Both the position numbers and the translations under genes were made by a program. 64,000 nucleotides of DNA from an uncultured Clostridia bacterium (GTDB taxonomy: Bacteria; Bacillota; Clostridia; RUG12999), in NCBI GenBank assembly GCA_934792465.1, contig CAKVOK010000016.1:1-64000 (forward strand). The letters run 5' to 3'. A model generated the notes under the pieces. That model searched no databases and had not been told where the DNA came from. It worked only from the letters and a program-made list of their open reading frames with translations. Of this stretch, positions 17,749-26,782 are shown in pieces (the stretch's first letter is position 1; the number at the start of each line of letters is the position of its first letter).

Positions 17749-19115
17749 CTGAAATCTTCCCTGCCTCTCCTGACCGAAAATTTTTCGTACTTGATTTCTT
17801 TGTTGATTATATTTACAAATTCCTCGTTGTTCCTTGTATTTACAAGCTTTTGCAGCACATACTCCGTGACCTCCGTATTCGCAAAACCGCCGAAAGCCCT
17901 GCGTATATTATACGCTGCCGAAAGCTCTTCGTAGCTCAAAAGCAGATTGTCTTTTCTCGTGCCGGATTTAAATATATCCACGGCAGGGAAAATACGGCGT
18001 TCGGACATGGTTCTGTCGAGATGCAGTTCCATATTGCCCGTACCCTTGAATTCCTCGAATATAACGTCGTCCATACGGCTGCCCGTTTCTATGAGTGCCG
18101 TTGCTATTATGGTAAGGCTTCCGCCTTTTTCGATGTTTCGTGCCGCACCGAAAAACTTCTTCGGTTTGTAGAGCGCACCGGCGTCTATACCGCCGGAAAG
18201 CGACCTGCCGGAAGCTTCCACCGTGAGGTTGTATGCTCTTGCAAGCCTTGTAATACTGTCGAGAAGTATTACGACGTCCTGACCGCATTCAACGAGTCTT
18301 TGCGCTCTTGCAAGCACCATTTCCGCCACCTTTGCATGGTTCTTCGGCTCCATGTCAAATGTTGAGTATACAATTTCCGCACCCTCGACCGAATATTTCA
18401 TATCTGTTACTTCTTCGGGGCGTTCGTCTATCAAAAGGATTATCAGATGAATATCCTTGTTGTTCGCAAGCATATTTTTCGCAATCTGTTTGAGTATCGT
18501 TGTTTTACCGGTTTTAGGGGGAGCGACTATCAGCCCTCTCTGACCCTTTCCGATAGGCGCCATTATATCTATGAGGCGCATTGCATAGTCCTTGCCGCTG
18601 CATTCGAGTTTCAGGCGTTCGTCAGGATAAATCGGCGTAAGATTTTCAAACGGCGTACGCTGACGAATTACGTCCGGACGCTCCCCGTTTACACTGGTTA
18701 TGTAAACCAAAGCGTCAAATTTTTCATCTTTGTTTACGGCATATCCGGAAATTTTGTCGCCTGTTTTGAGATAATATTTTCGTATCATTGCCGGCGGAAC
18801 ATATATGTCGCTCGTGCCGTCCAGGCAGTTCGCACCTCGTGCAAAGCCGTAGCCCTCGTCGAGAACCTCCAGTATTCCGTGTACGTTTTCTTTCGTTTTG
18901 TTTACATCAAAGAGCATTTGCTTCGGCTGACGATGCTTATCCTCCGATTCCTCCTGCGTATGCTCCGGCTGTGCGGGTTTTTCCTCTTCTTTGTTCAGCT
19001 GAGCGAGTTTCTCGGCAAGCTCCGCCTTTTTTAAACCGGTTATGCCCTTGATACCTTTTTCTTTTGCGAGATTTTTAAGCTCCGCAAGGCTTAATTCTTC
19101 TAAATTAGCTGTCAT
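17745..19115 (-). CDS. rho: Transcription termination factor Rho
   Basis: Hexameric RNA-dependent ATPase/helicase that ends transcription, 456 residues. An N-terminal SAP-like helical domain (LSLAELKNLAKEKGI) and a charged, Gln/Glu-rich linker lead to the cold-shock-like RNA-binding domain (about 75-140, GYGFARGANCL). The RecA-like core has Walker A PPKTGKT, Walker B ILLIDERPEE and the SITRLARAYN R-loop. A SigA promoter lies about 75 bases upstream. It is the first gene of a rho-dacF-SLH run. Confidence 0.97.
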   Translation of the reverse strand: MTANLEELSLAELKNLAKEKGIKGITGLKKAELAEKLAQLNKEEEKPAQPEHTQEESEDKHRQPKQMLFDVNKTKENVHGILEVLDEGYGFARGANCLDGTSDIYVPPAMIRKYYLKTGDKISGYAVNKDEKFDALVYITSVNGERPDVIRQRTPFENLTPIYPDERLKLECSGKDYAMRLIDIMAPIGKGQRGLIVAPPKTGKTTILKQIAKNMLANNKDIHLIILLIDERPEEVTDMKYSVEGAEIVYSTFDMEPKNHAKVAEMVLARAQRLVECGQDVVILLDSITRLARAYNLTVEASGRSLSGGIDAGALYKPKKFFGAARNIEKGGSLTIIATALIETGSRMDDVIFEEFKGTGNMELHLDRTMSERRIFPAVDIFKSGTRKDNLLLSYEELSAAYNIRRAFGGFANTEVTEYVLQKLVNTRNNEEFVNIINKEIKYEKFSVRRGREDFR

Positions 19116-19184
19116 TAAATTGTCCTCCGTCTTTTTTTGGATATATATGTGAATGAAGTAAATACATGAATAAACTATAATTTA

Positions 19185-19213
19185 ATTTTATCATAATATG
19201 CAGGCTTTGTCAA
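19185..19213 (-). promoter_or_regulatory. SigA promoter of rho
   Basis: Minus-strand -35 TTGACA (19213-19208), 17-bp spacer, -10 TAAAAT (19190-19185), about 70 bases before the rho start. Confidence 0.75.
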
Positions 19214-19274
19214 TACATATACAATTTTTTGGTAAATATACATATGAAGCACAGTTAAAATCATATAATTTATT

Positions 19275-20741
19275 ATGAAAAAGTTTTTATTCAATACACT
19301 AATACTGACAGGAACGTCGTTTTTTCTGCAATTTTCGTGGCTTGTGTTTAATATATACATATCGCAGAGGACGGGAGCTGCGAGCATGGGACTTTATCAG
19401 CTTGTCATGTCGGTTTACAGATTTGCGGTTACGTTTGCGATATCGGGAATAGGACTCACCGCAACGAAGGCGGTTGCGGAGGAAAAGGCGAGGGGAGGAA
19501 ACGTCTGCGGAGTAATGCGCCGCTGCCTTTTGTATGCGTTTTGCTTCGGATTTGCGGCGCAGATTCTGATGCTGTGCTTCGGGGATTTCATAGGAACGCA
19601 TTTTTTGAGAGATTCACGCACGGCGCTTTCTCTTAAAATAATAGGGGTGAGTCTGCCGTATCTTTCCATGTCCGCTTGTATAGACGGATATTTCACCGCC
19701 GAAAGCCGAATTTCGCAATTTGCGTTTTGCCAGATTTCCGAACTTGTCATACGCATGGCGGCAACGGTATTTTTGCTTGAAGCGGTATTTGTTCCGACTG
19801 CCGAGAATACGTGTATAGCCATAACGTCAGGCGGCTGCGCCGGAGAAATAATTTCTTTTATAATCAGTGTGGTTTTGTATGCGAAAGACAGAAAATGCAC
19901 GGGAAAAACGAGAAAGACGGGGGCAAAGGTGGTGCGGACTGCGCTGCCGCTTGCCGTAAGCTCTTATGTGCGGTCGGGACTCTCGTCCGCCGAACATATG
20001 CTGATACCTCCCGGGCTTGAAAAATACGGAATGAGCAGACGTGAAGCACTTGAAAAATACGGCATTGTCCACGGAATGGCAATGCCGGTTATAATGTTCG
20101 CTTCCGCATTTCTGTATTCGGCGGCTTCACTTATAGTGCCGGAGCTTTCCGCCTGTGCCGCAAAAAAGGATATGTGCAGAATCAACCGTATTGTAACGAA
20201 AAATTTTAGATTTACAATGATTTTCTCGGCATATGCAAGTGCCGTAATGCTTGTATTCGGCGACCTTATTTCGCTTACGGTATACAAAAGCCTTGATATT
20301 TCGCTGTATATCAAGCTGCTTGCGCCGCTCGCCGCAGTTATGTATCTCGACAGCAGCGTTGACGGTATGCTGAAAGGTCTGAACGAACAGGTGAAGTCCA
20401 TGGAATATAACATAATAGATTCCGCCGTCAGTCTTGTACTGGTGTGCATACTGATTCCGCATCTGGGCATAGGCGGATATATGATTGTAATATTTATAAG
20501 CGAAATTCTGAATGCGTCACTCAGTATTATGAGGCTTATAAAAATAACGGATTTCAAAACCGACATTATGAATAATGTCATTCTGCCGGTTATGTGCGCT
20601 GCGATTTCGGTTTTTGCGGCAAAAATAACCCTGCCGGTATCGGCAGGGTATGTGGGTCTGATTGTTGTGATTGCGGTTTCCGCACTTTTTTACTTTGCGC
20701 TTATATCGCTTACGATTCCTCAAGACCGCAAAGCTGATTGA
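19275..20741 (+). CDS. SpoVB-like polysaccharide flippase (MOP superfamily)
   Basis: A 488-residue polytopic membrane protein of the polysaccharide-export branch of the MOP superfamily, close in layout to stage V sporulation protein B, which is needed for spore cortex synthesis. It starts with the hydrophobic FLFNTLILTGTSFFLQFSW and shows the RTGAASMGLYQLVMSVYRFA signature shared by SpoVB-like proteins. No good Shine-Dalgarno sequence is visible before the ATG. Its 3' end overlaps the convergent engB gene by 32 bases and contains the engB terminator within its coding sequence. Assignment to SpoVB rather than another Wzx-type flippase is probable, not certain. Confidence 0.82.
   Translation: MKKFLFNTLILTGTSFFLQFSWLVFNIYISQRTGAASMGLYQLVMSVYRFAVTFAISGIGLTATKAVAEEKARGGNVCGVMRRCLLYAFCFGFAAQILMLCFGDFIGTHFLRDSRTALSLKIIGVSLPYLSMSACIDGYFTAESRISQFAFCQISELVIRMAATVFLLEAVFVPTAENTCIAITSGGCAGEIISFIISVVLYAKDRKCTGKTRKTGAKVVRTALPLAVSSYVRSGLSSAEHMLIPPGLEKYGMSRREALEKYGIVHGMAMPVIMFASAFLYSAASLIVPELSACAAKKDMCRINRIVTKNFRFTMIFSAYASAVMLVFGDLISLTVYKSLDISLYIKLLAPLAAVMYLDSSVDGMLKGLNEQVKSMEYNIIDSAVSLVLVCILIPHLGIGGYMIVIFISEILNASLSIMRLIKITDFKTDIMNNVILPVMCAAISVFAAKITLPVSAGYVGLIVVIAVSALFYFALISLTIPQDRKAD
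20621..20649 (-). terminator. Terminator for engB inside the spoVB-like coding sequence
   Basis: On the minus strand ACCCTGCCG (20649-20641) pairs perfectly with CGGCAGGGT (20636-20628) over a 4-base loop and is followed by TATTTTT. It lies about 60 bases past the engB stop but within codons of the convergent + strand flippase gene. Confidence 0.75.
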
Positions 20742-21306
20742 TAACGTCCCACGCAACATCTGCGTTGAGTCCGTTCTGTGCCGAAAAAGGTATCAGCACA
20801 TCGTCCTCGCCCATCATAAGCGTTGAGAAAATGAGCGAGAGGTTTTCCTCAAGCTCTTTTTTCGATACCTTATCCGCTTTTGTTGCGAAAACTATGAGCT
20901 GACCGTGGCTGTGCTGAATCCAGCGTGCCATGGTGATGTCGTCCTTGGACGGTTTATGCCTTGCGTCTACCAAAAGAATCGTATTCACAAGCTGTTCGCG
21001 GGTGTTCAGATATTCGTCTATCATATGTCCCCATTTTTCTTTTTCTTTTTTCGATACTTCGGCATAGCCGTAGCCCGGAAGGTCTACGAGATGAATTGTT
21101 TCGTCTATGTTGTAGAAATTTATCTGTGCCGTTTTTCCCGGCTTACCGCTTGTTCTCGCAAGATTTTTTCTGTTGAGAATTTTATTTATGAACGAGCTTT
21201 TTCCAACGTTCGACCTGCCGGCGAAAGCAAGCTCCGGTATGTCGTCCTTGGGGTATTGCTTCGGACTTACCGCCGAAACAACGATTCGTGCGTTGTGTAT
21301 ATTCAT
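20710..21306 (-). CDS. engB: Ribosome biogenesis GTP-binding protein EngB (YsxC/YihA)
   Basis: Small GTPase required for 50S subunit assembly, 198 residues. P-loop GRSNVGKS (about 29-36), DLPGYGYA as switch II/G3 and the NKxD-equivalent ATKADK are visible. ATG 21306 is chosen because AAAGGA lies at good spacing; a GTG five codons upstream coincides with the ribosome binding site. It is the third gene after rnc and a radical SAM gene. The gene converges with, and overlaps by 32 bases, the flippase gene. Confidence 0.96.
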   Translation of the reverse strand: MNIHNARIVVSAVSPKQYPKDDIPELAFAGRSNVGKSSFINKILNRKNLARTSGKPGKTAQINFYNIDETIHLVDLPGYGYAEVSKKEKEKWGHMIDEYLNTREQLVNTILLVDARHKPSKDDITMARWIQHSHGQLIVFATKADKVSKKELEENLSLIFSTLMMGEDDVLIPFSAQNGLNADVAWDVINQLCGLEES

Positions 21307-21359
21307 AATCTTTCCTTTCACAAAATCAAGTTTGGAAGAAGAGCGGCAAGACGCCGATT

Positions 21360-22331
21360 TTATTCAAACTTTTCTCCTGTTATTTTTATATCCGTTCCAT
21401 ATTTTTCCTTGATATATTTTATATTTTCACGTTTGTTCCCGACAGCCTGCGAAACATATCTTGCAGGAACTTTCATAGTCAGTTTTTTTTCTCCGATATG
21501 TCCGCAGACATATTCTTCGATTTTGTTTCTCCAGAGCCTTGAAAGCACAAGCTCGCCGAAACTGCTGTGGTACGCACCGCCGAGAATATTCCCTTTTTCG
21601 CATATTATATCGGTTGATTGAAGTCCCATGCGTATTATGCGTATACCATTTTCCGTAAAAAGACTGTAGAGTCTGCTGCAAAGCTCTACCGTGGCATCAA
21701 GCTCATACGGCACATATTCGCCGCTTTTATATAGCGATGCAAGGTGCGTTCCGTCAAGCACCACTGTAGGGTATATTCTGACGGTTGCGGGGCTTAATTC
21801 TGCGATTTTCACACCTGTTTCAAAATCCTTGTCGGGCGTGGAACGGAAAAGCCCTGTCATCATTTGCAGACCGAGTTCTATATCGTATTTTTTGATAAGC
21901 TCCGCCGCTTTTATTACGTCTGCGGTGCTGTGCCCCCTGTTGTTTGCGGCAAGCACCGAGTTGTCCATGGACTGCACACCGAGTTCTATAGCCGTCACAT
22001 GATATTTTTTCATTCTGTCGAGAATTTCCTCGGATATATAATCGGGTCTTGTGGAAATTCTGATTCCGCTTATTTCTCCGCTGTCATAAAATTCGTTTGC
22101 CGCTTCGAGCAGGCTTATCTGCTCCGATTCATCAATGCCCGTGAAGCTGCCGCCGAAAAATGCCGTTTGAATATCGCCGCTTATCGTTTTGAGATGTTCG
22201 GATATGATTCTTCGCACATCTTCGGGGGTAACGCCCGTGGATTGCCCGGTTATTTTCTTTTGATTGCAGAAGCTGCAATCGTGCGGACAGCCGAAATGCG
22301 GAACGAAAATAGGTATATTATAATGCTTCAC
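21360..22331 (-). CDS. Radical SAM protein, Elp3-like (COG1243 type)
   Basis: A 323-residue radical SAM protein with the cluster motif C-x3-C-x2-C in FGCPHDCSFCNQKKITG near the N-terminus. FFGGSFTGI and the TRPDYISEEIL segment match the Elp3-like branch, and the GNAT acetyltransferase domain of true Elp3 is absent. A GTG start at 22331, two bases after the rnc stop, is chosen because the family begins MKHYNIPIFVPHFGC; a longer frame would run 33 codons back into rnc. Firmicutes often place this gene after rnc. The reaction is unknown; tRNA modification is a reasonable inference. Confidence 0.82.
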   Translation of the reverse strand: MKHYNIPIFVPHFGCPHDCSFCNQKKITGQSTGVTPEDVRRIISEHLKTISGDIQTAFFGGSFTGIDESEQISLLEAANEFYDSGEISGIRISTRPDYISEEILDRMKKYHVTAIELGVQSMDNSVLAANNRGHSTADVIKAAELIKKYDIELGLQMMTGLFRSTPDKDFETGVKIAELSPATVRIYPTVVLDGTHLASLYKSGEYVPYELDATVELCSRLYSLFTENGIRIIRMGLQSTDIICEKGNILGGAYHSSFGELVLSRLWRNKIEEYVCGHIGEKKLTMKVPARYVSQAVGNKRENIKYIKEKYGTDIKITGEKFE

Positions 22332-22332
22332 T

Positions 22333-22998
22333 CTATTTTTCACCCAACTTGGGAATAATATTTTTTGCAGCCATCTGTTCTGCGGCTTTTTTCGTTCTGC
22401 CGGTTCCGCTTGCGAAAAGCTTACCGACATTAACCATTGCCTTGTATTCTTTCATATGGTCGGGACCTCTTTCACCGATTATCGAATATACGGCATGACG
22501 CCCCTTTTCTTTTTGTACAAGCTCCTGGAGCGTGGTTTTATAATCTCTTTCGCCTGCGCTGCCCGCAGTGTTTTTGATTTTGTCTTCTATGAGGGGCATC
22601 AAGACACCTCTTGCACATTCTATACCGCCGTCAACGTATACGGCACCGAGCATAGCCTCGACCAAATCGGCAAGAATCGAAATCCTTGTCCTGCCTCCGG
22701 TAATCTCTTCGCCTCGCCCGAGAAGAAGCTCATCACCGAGGTTCAGCTTGACCGCAATATGATACAGGCTCTCTTCGCAAACTACAGCCGCACGTATTTT
22801 CGTCAGAAACCCCTCCGGCAAATCCGGATAGTTGTTGTATATATAATCACTTACAATTATACTTAAGACAGAATCCCCCAAAAACTCCAGTCGCTGGTTG
22901 CTGTCCTTGTGTGTTTTGCTGTGTTCGTTTGCATAAGAGGTATGCGTTCTTGCGAGGTCGTATAAACTCTTATCTTTAAATTTATATCCGGCAAACAT
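22333..22998 (-). CDS. rnc: Ribonuclease III
   Basis: Double-strand-specific endoribonuclease that processes rRNA precursors and structured mRNAs, 221 residues. The RNase III signature NQRLEFLGDSVLSII lies at about residue 35, with a second acidic cluster DLVEAMLGAVYVDGG, followed by a C-terminal double-stranded-RNA-binding domain (DYKTTLQELVQKEKG ... KKAAEQMAAKNII). ATG 22998 (MFAGYKFKDKSL) is preferred over an in-frame ATG 16 codons upstream because AAGGGATGA precedes it and the upstream stretch falls in the promoter region. Confidence 0.96.
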   Translation of the reverse strand: MFAGYKFKDKSLYDLARTHTSYANEHSKTHKDSNQRLEFLGDSVLSIIVSDYIYNNYPDLPEGFLTKIRAAVVCEESLYHIAVKLNLGDELLLGRGEEITGGRTRISILADLVEAMLGAVYVDGGIECARGVLMPLIEDKIKNTAGSAGERDYKTTLQELVQKEKGRHAVYSIIGERGPDHMKEYKAMVNVGKLFASGTGRTKKAAEQMAAKNIIPKLGEK

Positions 22999-23037
22999 AT
23001 ACTCATCCCTTCTTATACCATTTTGTTGTATAATACT

Positions 23038-23066
23038 ATTATACAATTTTATCGGGGAAAAGTCAA
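23038..23066 (-). promoter_or_regulatory. SigA promoter of rnc operon
   Basis: Minus-strand -35 TTGACT (23066-23061), 17-bp spacer, -10 TATAAT (23043-23038), 40 bases before the rnc start and just past the aroG stop. Confidence 0.8.
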
Positions 23067-23079
23067 GTGGAATTTTGCC

Positions 23080-24108
23080 TTAAAGCAAATCCGCAATATC
23101 GAGAACAAGCCTTTCTGTCTTTTCCCAGCCGAGACACGGGTCTGTTATGGATTTTCCGTATACTCCGTCCGTTACTTTCTGGTTTCCGTCCTCAAGGTAG
23201 CTTTCTATCATGAAACCTTTGACCATTTTCTTTATATCCGGATTGTATCGGCAGCTGTAAAGAACTTCTTTGCTTATTCTTATCTGTTCCTCGTATTTTT
23301 TGCCCGAATTTGCGTGGTTTGTATCTATGATAACCGCAGGATTGAGCAATCCCTCTTTCACATACATTTCGTGCAGGAACATCAAATCTTCGTAATGATA
23401 GTTCGGCTGCGACTGACCGTGCTTGTTCACATAACCTCTCAATATGGCGTGCGCAAGCGGATTGCCCTTGCTCTTTACCTCCCAGCCGCGGTATATGAAC
23501 GTATGACCGTGCTGTGCGGCATGGATAGCGTTCAGCATAACGGAAATATCTCCGCCGGTAGGATTCTTCATGCCTACAGGAACGTCAATTGCGCTTGATG
23601 TCAGTCTGTGCTGCTGATTTTCGACGGAACGTGCGCCTACGGCAACATATGCCAAAATATCGGACAAATATCTGTAATTTTCCGGGTAAAGCATTTCATC
23701 GGCGCAGGTGAAGCCTGTTTCCGCAGCAGCTCTCATATGCAGCTGACGTATTGCGACAACGCCTTTTAACATATCCGAATGTTCCGTCGGGTCGGGCTGA
23801 TGAAGCATACCCTTATATCCGGAACCTGTCGTTCTCGGTTTGTTCGTGTATATTCTCGGTACAATGAATATTTTGTCTTTAACCTTTTCGGAAAGCTCTC
23901 TCAACCGCAGAATATAATCTATTACGCTGTCCTCGCTGTCTGCCGAGCAAGGTCCGATAATCAAAACAAATTTGTCCGATTTCCCGGTAAAAATGTTTTT
24001 AAGCTCTATATCTCTCTGTTCTTTTATTACTTCTATTTCGTGCGTTATGGGGTACTGCTCTTTTATCTCCATAGGTATCGGCAGTTTTCTTTTGAATTCA
24101 CAATTCAT
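23080..24108 (-). CDS. aroG: 3-deoxy-7-phosphoheptulonate (DAHP) synthase, type I
   Basis: First enzyme of the shikimate pathway, condensing phosphoenolpyruvate with erythrose-4-phosphate. Its 342 residues and motifs GPCSADSEDSV, RIYTNKPRTTGSGYKG, ARSVENQQHR and GHTFIYRGWE are those of the AroG/AroF/AroH class, not the chorismate-mutase-linked class. In that class feedback inhibition by aromatic amino acids is usual, but the effector cannot be read here. It is the last gene of the eight-gene aromatic operon, separated from tyrA by a 147-base gap with a repeat element. Confidence 0.95.
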   Translation of the reverse strand: MNCEFKRKLPIPMEIKEQYPITHEIEVIKEQRDIELKNIFTGKSDKFVLIIGPCSADSEDSVIDYILRLRELSEKVKDKIFIVPRIYTNKPRTTGSGYKGMLHQPDPTEHSDMLKGVVAIRQLHMRAAAETGFTCADEMLYPENYRYLSDILAYVAVGARSVENQQHRLTSSAIDVPVGMKNPTGGDISVMLNAIHAAQHGHTFIYRGWEVKSKGNPLAHAILRGYVNKHGQSQPNYHYEDLMFLHEMYVKEGLLNPAVIIDTNHANSGKKYEEQIRISKEVLYSCRYNPDIKKMVKGFMIESYLEDGNQKVTDGVYGKSITDPCLGWEKTERLVLDIADLL

Positions 24109-24151
24109 GATTTTTCGTCCTTTCTGTTATTTATTAAACCGTCTATAGCCT

Positions 24152-24231
24152 GCCCTGTGTAAGGCGCCGGAAGCTGCTGTGCAGCGGAGGTGTGGGGACC
24201 ACGTTAGTGGTGGAAGGGTTGTAAATTGTAT
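24152..24231. repeat. GC-rich hairpin repeat between tyrA and aroG
   Basis: A GC-rich stretch unlike the surrounding AT-rich spacer. It contains GCTGC-TGT-GCAGC (24173-24185) and ACCAC-GTTA-GTGGT (24198-24211) hairpins. The layout resembles the short palindromic repeats scattered through intergenic regions of many Clostridia genomes. Only one copy is in the window, so the repeat status is an inference. Confidence 0.5.
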
Positions 24232-24255
24232 ACGGATTAGTGTGTTTTTTCATTT

Positions 24256-25107
24256 TTATTTATTAAAAAGCTTACGTCTTTTCGTTGAAAGGCGCATAAC
24301 CTCTTTCATGCCTTCGGAATCTCCGTTTTGGAGCATATCCTTGATTCTTTCAAGCTCCTTTGCAAATACGTCTATCTCGTTTGCGAGAACGTCGCGGTTC
24401 AGCAAAAAAAGCTCTGTCCACATATCCTCGTTTATATTTGCTATACGTGTTAAATCCCTGAATGAGTCGCCCGTGTAGTCCACAAGATGCGTATTGTCGT
24501 TACAAGTCATAAGCGCTACGGCTATGCAGTGCGTCAGCTGCGAAACAAATCCAATCATCTTGTCGTGTTCCTCCGGCGAAAGCACGCTGATACGTGCAAA
24601 TCCGAGAATTTCGCCGAGCCGCTTCGCTGTGTCAATAGCCATGGGAGTGTTGTTTTCCGTGGGTACGACGATGTAGTTTGCACCCTTGAACATCTCACTT
24701 GTCGCATTTTCAACGCCGTATACCTCACGACCTGCCATGGGGTGGGCGGCTATAAATTCGACCCTGCCGTTCAGAAGCTCCTGCACGGGCTTTACGACCG
24801 TATGCTTTACACCTGTTACGTCCGTTATAATCTGACCTTTTCTGAATAAATTACGGTTGTTTTTTATCCAGTCGATAAATACGTGCGGATAGAGTGCAAA
24901 TACTATTATATCCGCTTCTTTTACGAGAGTTTCGTTAATATCCGTATCGCCCTTGTCGATTATTCCGTGCGCTACGGCATAATCGATTGAGCTTTGTTCC
25001 TTTGTAATGGCGGAAACGGCATATCCCTGCTGTTTCAGTGCAAGCGCATAGCTTCCGCCCATAAGTCCCAGACCTATTATCAAAAATTTTGTATCTTTAT
25101 TTATCAA
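24256..25107 (-). CDS. tyrA: Prephenate dehydrogenase
   Basis: NAD(P)-dependent oxidative decarboxylation of prephenate to 4-hydroxyphenylpyruvate on the way to tyrosine, 283 residues. The Rossmann motif GLGLMGGSYALAL is at about residues 12-24. HPMAGRE (about 121-127) carries a conserved catalytic-site histidine, and the EEHDKMIGFVSQLTHCIAVAL helix follows. No C-terminal ACT domain is present, so allosteric tyrosine control through ACT is not expected. The start overlaps the aroA end by 11 bases. Confidence 0.94.
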   Translation of the reverse strand: MINKDTKFLIIGLGLMGGSYALALKQQGYAVSAITKEQSSIDYAVAHGIIDKGDTDINETLVKEADIIVFALYPHVFIDWIKNNRNLFRKGQIITDVTGVKHTVVKPVQELLNGRVEFIAAHPMAGREVYGVENATSEMFKGANYIVVPTENNTPMAIDTAKRLGEILGFARISVLSPEEHDKMIGFVSQLTHCIAVALMTCNDNTHLVDYTGDSFRDLTRIANINEDMWTELFLLNRDVLANEIDVFAKELERIKDMLQNGDSEGMKEVMRLSTKRRKLFNK

Positions 25108-26299
25108 TAAACTCTACCTCTATTCCGAGAGATGAAATATCATCGAAGAATTTGGGATAGCTTTTCTTCACATTTTCCACTCCCTCAATCTCGCCGCCGT
25201 ATACGCTTGATATTACGGCGAGCGACATCACTATGCGGTGGTCGCCGTGCGAGAGGAGAATCTCGTGCGGTGCGTGCAAATCCGATTTTTTCACTTCGAT
25301 TTCGTCTTCGTACAGCAAAATCTCCGCTCCGAATTTTTCAAGCTCCGCTCTTATGGCTTGTCCTCTGTCGCTTTCTTTGATTTTAAGCCGTTTTGTTCCC
25401 GTCAGCCGGCCGCCGCCGCACATTGCCATGAGCGTGATAAGAATCGGCGCAAGGTCGGGTGTGTCCTTTATATCGAGAGTAGGTGCTCCCTTTGATATTT
25501 CATCAAAATATTTTAAATATATTTTATCGCCTTGCAGGCTGTTCTCGTTCAGACCCTCCGGCGAAACGTTTCCGCCGATAAGGTTGAATGCGTGCAAAAA
25601 TGCACTGTTTGAATAATCTCCTTCTACATTGCCGCTGTGCGGCAAATACTTCTGGTCGCCTCTCGTATATATTTTATTACGGCAAAACTCCGTTATGATT
25701 CCGAATTTTTCAAGTACGCTTCTCGTCATCTCGATATACGGCACGCTCTCCGGCGGTGTTGTCAGATTTATTACGCTGCCGCCCGAAAGAGTAGGCAGTG
25801 CAAAGAGTAAACCGCTTATAAACTGGCTGCTTATATCGCCCCGTATGTTAAATTCTCCGCTTTTCAATCCGCCGCTAAGCTCAAGAGAATTTTCTTTCAA
25901 ATCGAATTTCAGATTTCTTTCTCTGCAAATATCTTGATATGTGCCGAGCGGACGAGAAAAGAGTCTGCCATAGCCTGTTAAGGTTATCGGTACGTTTCCG
26001 CTCAAAAATATCGGTATGAAAAATCTTAGCGTACTTCCGCTCTCGCGGCAGCATACCGAACCGCTTTTTACGTTGAAATCGGCTTTCACTCTCACGGTAT
26101 CTTTATATATTTCACATTCCGCACCGATATTTTTCATGCAGTCTATAGTCGCCAGAACGTCCTCGTTCAAATCGACGCCGGATATTTCACTTTCGCCGCT
26201 GCACAGCCCGGCGCATATGAGATACCTGTGCGCCATGCTCTTGGACGGCGGCACCTTGATTTTGCCTGCGGCTCTGCTTTTGTATATTTTTACGTTCAT
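25097..26299 (-). CDS. aroA: 3-phosphoshikimate 1-carboxyvinyltransferase (EPSP synthase)
   Basis: Transfers the enolpyruvyl group of phosphoenolpyruvate to shikimate-3-phosphate, the sixth shikimate step. Its 400 residues start MNVKIYKSRAAGKIKVPPSKS with the conserved PPSKSMAHR loop. The phosphoenolpyruvate-binding region here is SGSTLRFFIP where many enzymes have GNAGTAMRPL, and the C-terminal part has KESDR and HGDHRIVMS. The S-T-L-R version points to a class II-like enzyme, a group that tends to tolerate glyphosate; that is inference. It lies between aroQ and tyrA. Confidence 0.95.
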   Translation of the reverse strand: MNVKIYKSRAAGKIKVPPSKSMAHRYLICAGLCSGESEISGVDLNEDVLATIDCMKNIGAECEIYKDTVRVKADFNVKSGSVCCRESGSTLRFFIPIFLSGNVPITLTGYGRLFSRPLGTYQDICRERNLKFDLKENSLELSGGLKSGEFNIRGDISSQFISGLLFALPTLSGGSVINLTTPPESVPYIEMTRSVLEKFGIITEFCRNKIYTRGDQKYLPHSGNVEGDYSNSAFLHAFNLIGGNVSPEGLNENSLQGDKIYLKYFDEISKGAPTLDIKDTPDLAPILITLMAMCGGGRLTGTKRLKIKESDRGQAIRAELEKFGAEILLYEDEIEVKKSDLHAPHEILLSHGDHRIVMSLAVISSVYGGEIEGVENVKKSYPKFFDDISSLGIEVEFIDK

Positions 26300-26347
26300 T
26301 GTTATGCATGTTCCTTTCCGTGCCGCAAAGCGGTGCTCCGGGCGATT

Positions 26348-26782
26348 TTACTCAAACTTGCCCTCGCACAAAAAGTCTACGGCTTCTGTATATCCGTCAG
26401 TTCCGTGACCGGTTATTGTTTTAACGCACGCAGCACGTATATAGCTTATTTGTCTGAAATCCTCACGTTCGTCCACTTTTGAAATATGAACCTCTACAGT
26501 CGGAATACTGACTGCCTTTACAGCGTCAAGAATCGCTATGCTTGTATGCGTATATGCGCCGGGATTTATAACAATTCCGTCCGCATTGCTGTAGCACCGC
26601 TGTATCTCGTCAACGAGCGCACCCTCGTGATTGCTCTGGAAAAAGGTACATTCTATGCCTTTTGCCTTGCAGTGCGTTTCGATTTTCTTTATCAAATCAT
26701 CATACGTTTCTCTGCCGTAGTGGTTCGGCTCACGTATCCCGAGCATATTCAGATTGGGTCCGTTTATAACGGCTATTTTCAT
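26348..26782 (-). CDS. aroQ: 3-dehydroquinate dehydratase, type II
   Basis: Third shikimate step: dehydration of 3-dehydroquinate by the small dodecameric type II enzyme, 144 residues. NGPNLNMLGIREPNHYG at the start includes the catalytic tyrosine loop, INPGAYTHTSIAI the family motif, and VEVHISKVDEREDFR the histidine. The start overlaps the aroE-aroK stop as ATGA (4 bases), so the genes are translationally coupled. Confidence 0.97.
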   Translation of the reverse strand: MKIAVINGPNLNMLGIREPNHYGRETYDDLIKKIETHCKAKGIECTFFQSNHEGALVDEIQRCYSNADGIVINPGAYTHTSIAILDAVKAVSIPTVEVHISKVDEREDFRQISYIRAACVKTITGHGTDGYTEAVDFLCEGKFE

